DNA from: an uncultured Clostridia bacterium
GTDB lineage: Bacteria > Bacillota > Clostridia > Oscillospirales > CAG-272
Length of the DNA stretch: 16,807 nt
Direction: 5' to 3'
Assembly (NCBI GenBank): GCA_947627815.1
Contig: CANQXN010000020.1
Span: 1-16,807 of the forward strand
Part shown: piece by piece, positions 15,237 to 16,807 of the stretch
How the letters are laid out: every line of letters begins with the position of its first letter
Position numbering within the stretch: the stretch's first letter is position 1
The notes under the pieces: model-generated
The model's database searches: none
Told to the model about the DNA's origin: nothing
What the model saw: the letters and a program-made list of their open reading frames with translations, nothing else
Made by a program: the position numbers and the translations under genes

Positions 15237-15429
15237 AGTTCTTTCCTCCACATGAAGTTTCAAGGTCTTGCCAAAGCAAGGCTTGCCGTTGCCTGCCAAC
15301 TGCCGAGGCAGTCAAGGGCTTGCCCTCGACAAAATCATACCCCTTTTTGCGGTTTCCTGCCACCAACCGGCGGCTGGAATTTTGTCAACCGCCGGTTGCC
15401 ATGCGGCTTTTTCACCCCGTCTGAGACGC
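15237..15429. promoter_or_regulatory. Palindrome-rich upstream region of the XRE gene
   Basis: No gene is seen. GGAGG at 15245-15249 is the XRE ribosome site. The word TTGCC or CTGCC recurs at about 15267, 15282, 15288, 15299 and 15319, with a small dyad ACTGCCGAGGCAGT (15299-15312). A TATGAT (minus, 15334-15339) could be a -10 but lacks a -35 at proper spacing. Two 13-bp dyads lie further upstream. The promoter itself is not settled. Confidence 0.4.
15364..15398. repeat. Paired 13-bp dyads, candidate operator
   Basis: CAACCGCCGGTTG (15386-15398) is a perfect dyad. CAACCGGCGGCTG (15364-15376) is its 12/13 match in reverse orientation. Their centres are 22 bp apart, about two helical turns. 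A minus-strand TTGACA (15383-15388) overlaps the edge of one copy. This suits a dimeric HTH protein, possibly the regulator encoded just downstream. The outer arms could also pair as one 10-bp hairpin, so a dispersed palindromic repeat is the alternative. Confidence 0.4.
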
Positions 15430-15472
15430 AAAAAGACAGAGAGCCATTCAAAAAAATCCTCTCTGCCTTTTT
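15430..15472 (-). terminator. Intrinsic terminator after the hydrogenase (3' element copy B, hairpin 2)
   Basis: AAAAAGACAGAGAG (15430-15443) pairs with CTCTCTGCCTTTTT (15459-15472), 14 bp with one wobble pair and a 15-nt loop. T-runs flank it on both strands. Read in the minus direction it ends transcription from the hydrogenase gene before the XRE gene. Confidence 0.75.
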
Positions 15473-15500
15473 CCTTTTTAAAGTTTTCGGGAAAGGGGGC

Positions 15501-15540
15501 GCGGGGGAAGCCCCCTTTTTCAAAAGGGGCTTCCCCCGCC
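15501..15540 (-). terminator. Long GC-rich palindrome after the hydrogenase (copy B, hairpin 1)
   Basis: GCGGGGGAAGCCCCCTTTT and AAAAGGGGCTTCCCCCGC form an 18-bp stem with one bulged C, beginning 17 nt after the hydrogenase stop. In the minus direction it is followed by GCCCCCTTTCCCGAAAACTT and an A-run, the same kind of linker seen after pckA, then by a terminator hairpin. Confidence 0.7.
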
Positions 15541-15556
15541 TATTTCTTCCCTTCTC

Positions 15557-16807
15557 TTATAACCCTCTCTTCACATAAGAGGTGTGAAGGATCTCGTGCG
15601 CTTTGTGGCTGTTGGGCGCGCCGAAGAACTCCTCATAGACCTTCTTGATGGCGGAGTTTTCGTGCGACTTGCGGACATCGAGATTTTTGTCCACGGTGTA
15701 GAGAACCGAGGCGCGCAGGGCGCGCAGATCGAGTTGATCTCTCACAGCCGCGGGCTGATAGGGCTGACCGCCGCCGTTGACGCAGCCGCCGGGGCAAGCC
15801 ATGACCTCGATGAACTGCACATCCACCTTGCCGGCCTGCACATCGCGCAACAGCTTCTTGGCGTTGGCGGTGCCGGACGCCACGGCCACCTTGACGGTGA
15901 GATCGCCGATCTTGTAGGCGGCGAACTTGATGCCTTCGGTGCCGCGAACTTCTTCAAAGTCCACCTTTTCGAGCTTCTTGCCCTCGATGACCTCGGCGGC
16001 GGTGCGCAGCGCCGCTTCCATCACGCCGCCCGTCGCGCCGAAGATGACGCCGGCGCCGGAGGCGATGTCAAAGGGATCGTCGAACTTCGCGGGTTCGATG
16101 TTTTTGAAATCGATGCCGGCCTTTTCGATCATGCGAGCCAGCTCTCTGGTCGTAATGGCGATGTCCACATCCGGCACGCCGGCGGCGGACTGATCGGGAC
16201 GGCCGATCTCGAATTTCTTCGCCGTGCAGGGGATCGCCGAGACAAAGACGATGTTTTTGGGGTCGAGGCCGACCTTCTGCGCATAGTAAGTCTTGTACAT
16301 CGCGCCGAACATCTGCTGAGGCGACTTGCAGGTCGAGAGATTTTCCACCATGTCGGGGAAATAGTGTTCGCAGAACTTCACCCAGCCGGGGGAGCAGGAG
16401 GTGATCATCGGCAGCTTGCCGCCGTTTTTGACGCGGCTGACAAACTCGTTGGCCTCTTCCACGATGGTGAGGTCGGCGGTCAGATTCATGTCATAGACGC
16501 CGTCAAAGCCCAAAGCCTTAACCGCCGCGACCATCTGCCCCTCGGTATCGGTGCCGGGCGCATAGCCGAAGCACTCGCCGATCTGGGCGCGCACCGAAGG
16601 CGCGCAGCAAATCGCCACATGTTTGGTGGGGTCGTTCAGCGCCGCCGCCACTTTGTCGGTGTCGTCCACTTCGTGGAGGGCGCCGGTGGGGCAGGCCACG
16701 ATGCACTGGCCGCAGTTGATGCAGGAAGTTTCGGCCAGCGGCAGATCAAAGGCACAGCCGATGTGCGTGTCAAAGCCACGGTCGTTCGCGCCGATGACGC
16801 CCACGCC
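15557..16807 (-). CDS. hndD: [FeFe] hydrogenase catalytic subunit, HndD/HydA type, N-terminus cut by window edge
   Basis: 416 residues plus stop are visible; the frame is open at the right edge, and about 150-170 N-terminal residues (2Fe-2S and first Fe-S domains) are probably missing. Counted from the edge, CINCGQCIVACP (29-40) is a 4Fe-4S site. H-cluster motifs follow: L1 TSCSPGW (136-142), KSPQQMFGAM (161-170), L2 IPCTAKKFE (192-200) and L3 EVMACPGGCVNGGGQP (334-349). The small-subunit-like domain closes the protein (HKAHEILHTSYVKR). It makes or uses H2 with electrons from NAD(P)H and/or ferredoxin in the cytosol, usually with HndA-C/HydBC-type partners that would lie to the right. It lacks the extra C-terminal domain of the longest bifurcating HydA forms, which favours the HndD-like type. 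hydA is an alternative symbol. Confidence 0.95.
   Translation of the reverse strand, partial: GVGVIGANDRGFDTHIGCAFDLPLAETSCINCGQCIVACPTGALHEVDDTDKVAAALNDPTKHVAICCAPSVRAQIGECFGYAPGTDTEGQMVAAVKALGFDGVYDMNLTADLTIVEEANEFVSRVKNGGKLPMITSCSPGWVKFCEHYFPDMVENLSTCKSPQQMFGAMYKTYYAQKVGLDPKNIVFVSAIPCTAKKFEIGRPDQSAAGVPDVDIAITTRELARMIEKAGIDFKNIEPAKFDDPFDIASGAGVIFGATGGVMEAALRTAAEVIEGKKLEKVDFEEVRGTEGIKFAAYKIGDLTVKVAVASGTANAKKLLRDVQAGKVDVQFIEVMACPGGCVNGGGQPYQPAAVRDQLDLRALRASVLYTVDKNLDVRKSHENSAIKKVYEEFFGAPNSHKAHEILHTSYVKRGL

Noticed and set aside
16804..16807. GTG at the right edge as the hydrogenase start
   Set aside because: The frame is open past the edge, and the protein would lack the N-terminal Fe-S domains expected for this family; the gene is cut by the window.
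1..16807. CRISPR arrays, insertion sequences, tRNA or rRNA genes, phage genes
   Set aside because: I found no regularly spaced repeats, transposase motifs, cloverleaf candidates or phage proteins on either strand.

Overview
The window looks like chromosomal DNA of an anaerobic Clostridia-class Firmicute, most likely a gut or rumen member of the Oscillospirales/Christensenellales kind. The pointers are strong AGGAGG ribosome sites, Gram-positive sigma-A type promoters, an [FeFe] hydrogenase of the NAD(P)-linked type, GTP-dependent PEP carboxykinase, and the small clostridial families I recognise as DUF6062 and DUF6472. The DNA is clearly GC-rich except for an AT-rich island near 10640-10740. 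The taxonomy is inference; no rRNA or other marker gene is present.

Region 1 (1-10500, minus strand, read right to left) is one long operon. A consensus promoter (10471-10499) is followed within about 35 nt by an intrinsic terminator (10405-10432), so the roughly 420-nt leader looks attenuated. Then come a 1140-aa secreted solute-binding protein with extra N-terminal beta-sandwich-like domains, two carbohydrate ABC permeases, a membrane protein joining an extracellular NHL-type beta-propeller and TPR to a Yip1-like membrane domain, and a secreted DUF5696 protein that runs off the left edge. No ATPase is visible. I recall this gene set recurring in Firmicutes, yet the propeller/Yip1 and DUF5696 partners have no assigned function. 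This is the most interesting system in the window: a candidate surface glycan capture and uptake machine with uncharacterised accessory parts.

Region 2 (10500-11083) has no convincing gene. It holds a degenerate 23-nt G-rich tandem repeat, an AT-rich stretch with palindromes, and a terminator for the next unit. Region 3 (11090-12069, minus) is a two-gene operon of Cys-rich proteins (DUF6062, GTG start, and DUF6472), both probably metal-binding.

Region 4 (12202-14235, plus) is pckA with a textbook promoter (TTGCAG-17-TATAAT), divergent from the DUF6472 operon. Region 5 (14259-15236, minus) is a membrane-anchored XRE-type regulator with a paired 13-bp dyad upstream. Region 6 (15557-16807, minus) is the C-terminal part of an [FeFe] hydrogenase catalytic subunit that enters from the right edge.

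pckA and the hydrogenase are unrelated genes on opposite strands, but each is followed 17-19 nt after its stop codon by the same kind of composite 3' element: a long GC-rich palindrome, a shared C-run/CTTT/A-run linker, then a second terminator hairpin. This suggests a dispersed 3'-end element family in this genome.
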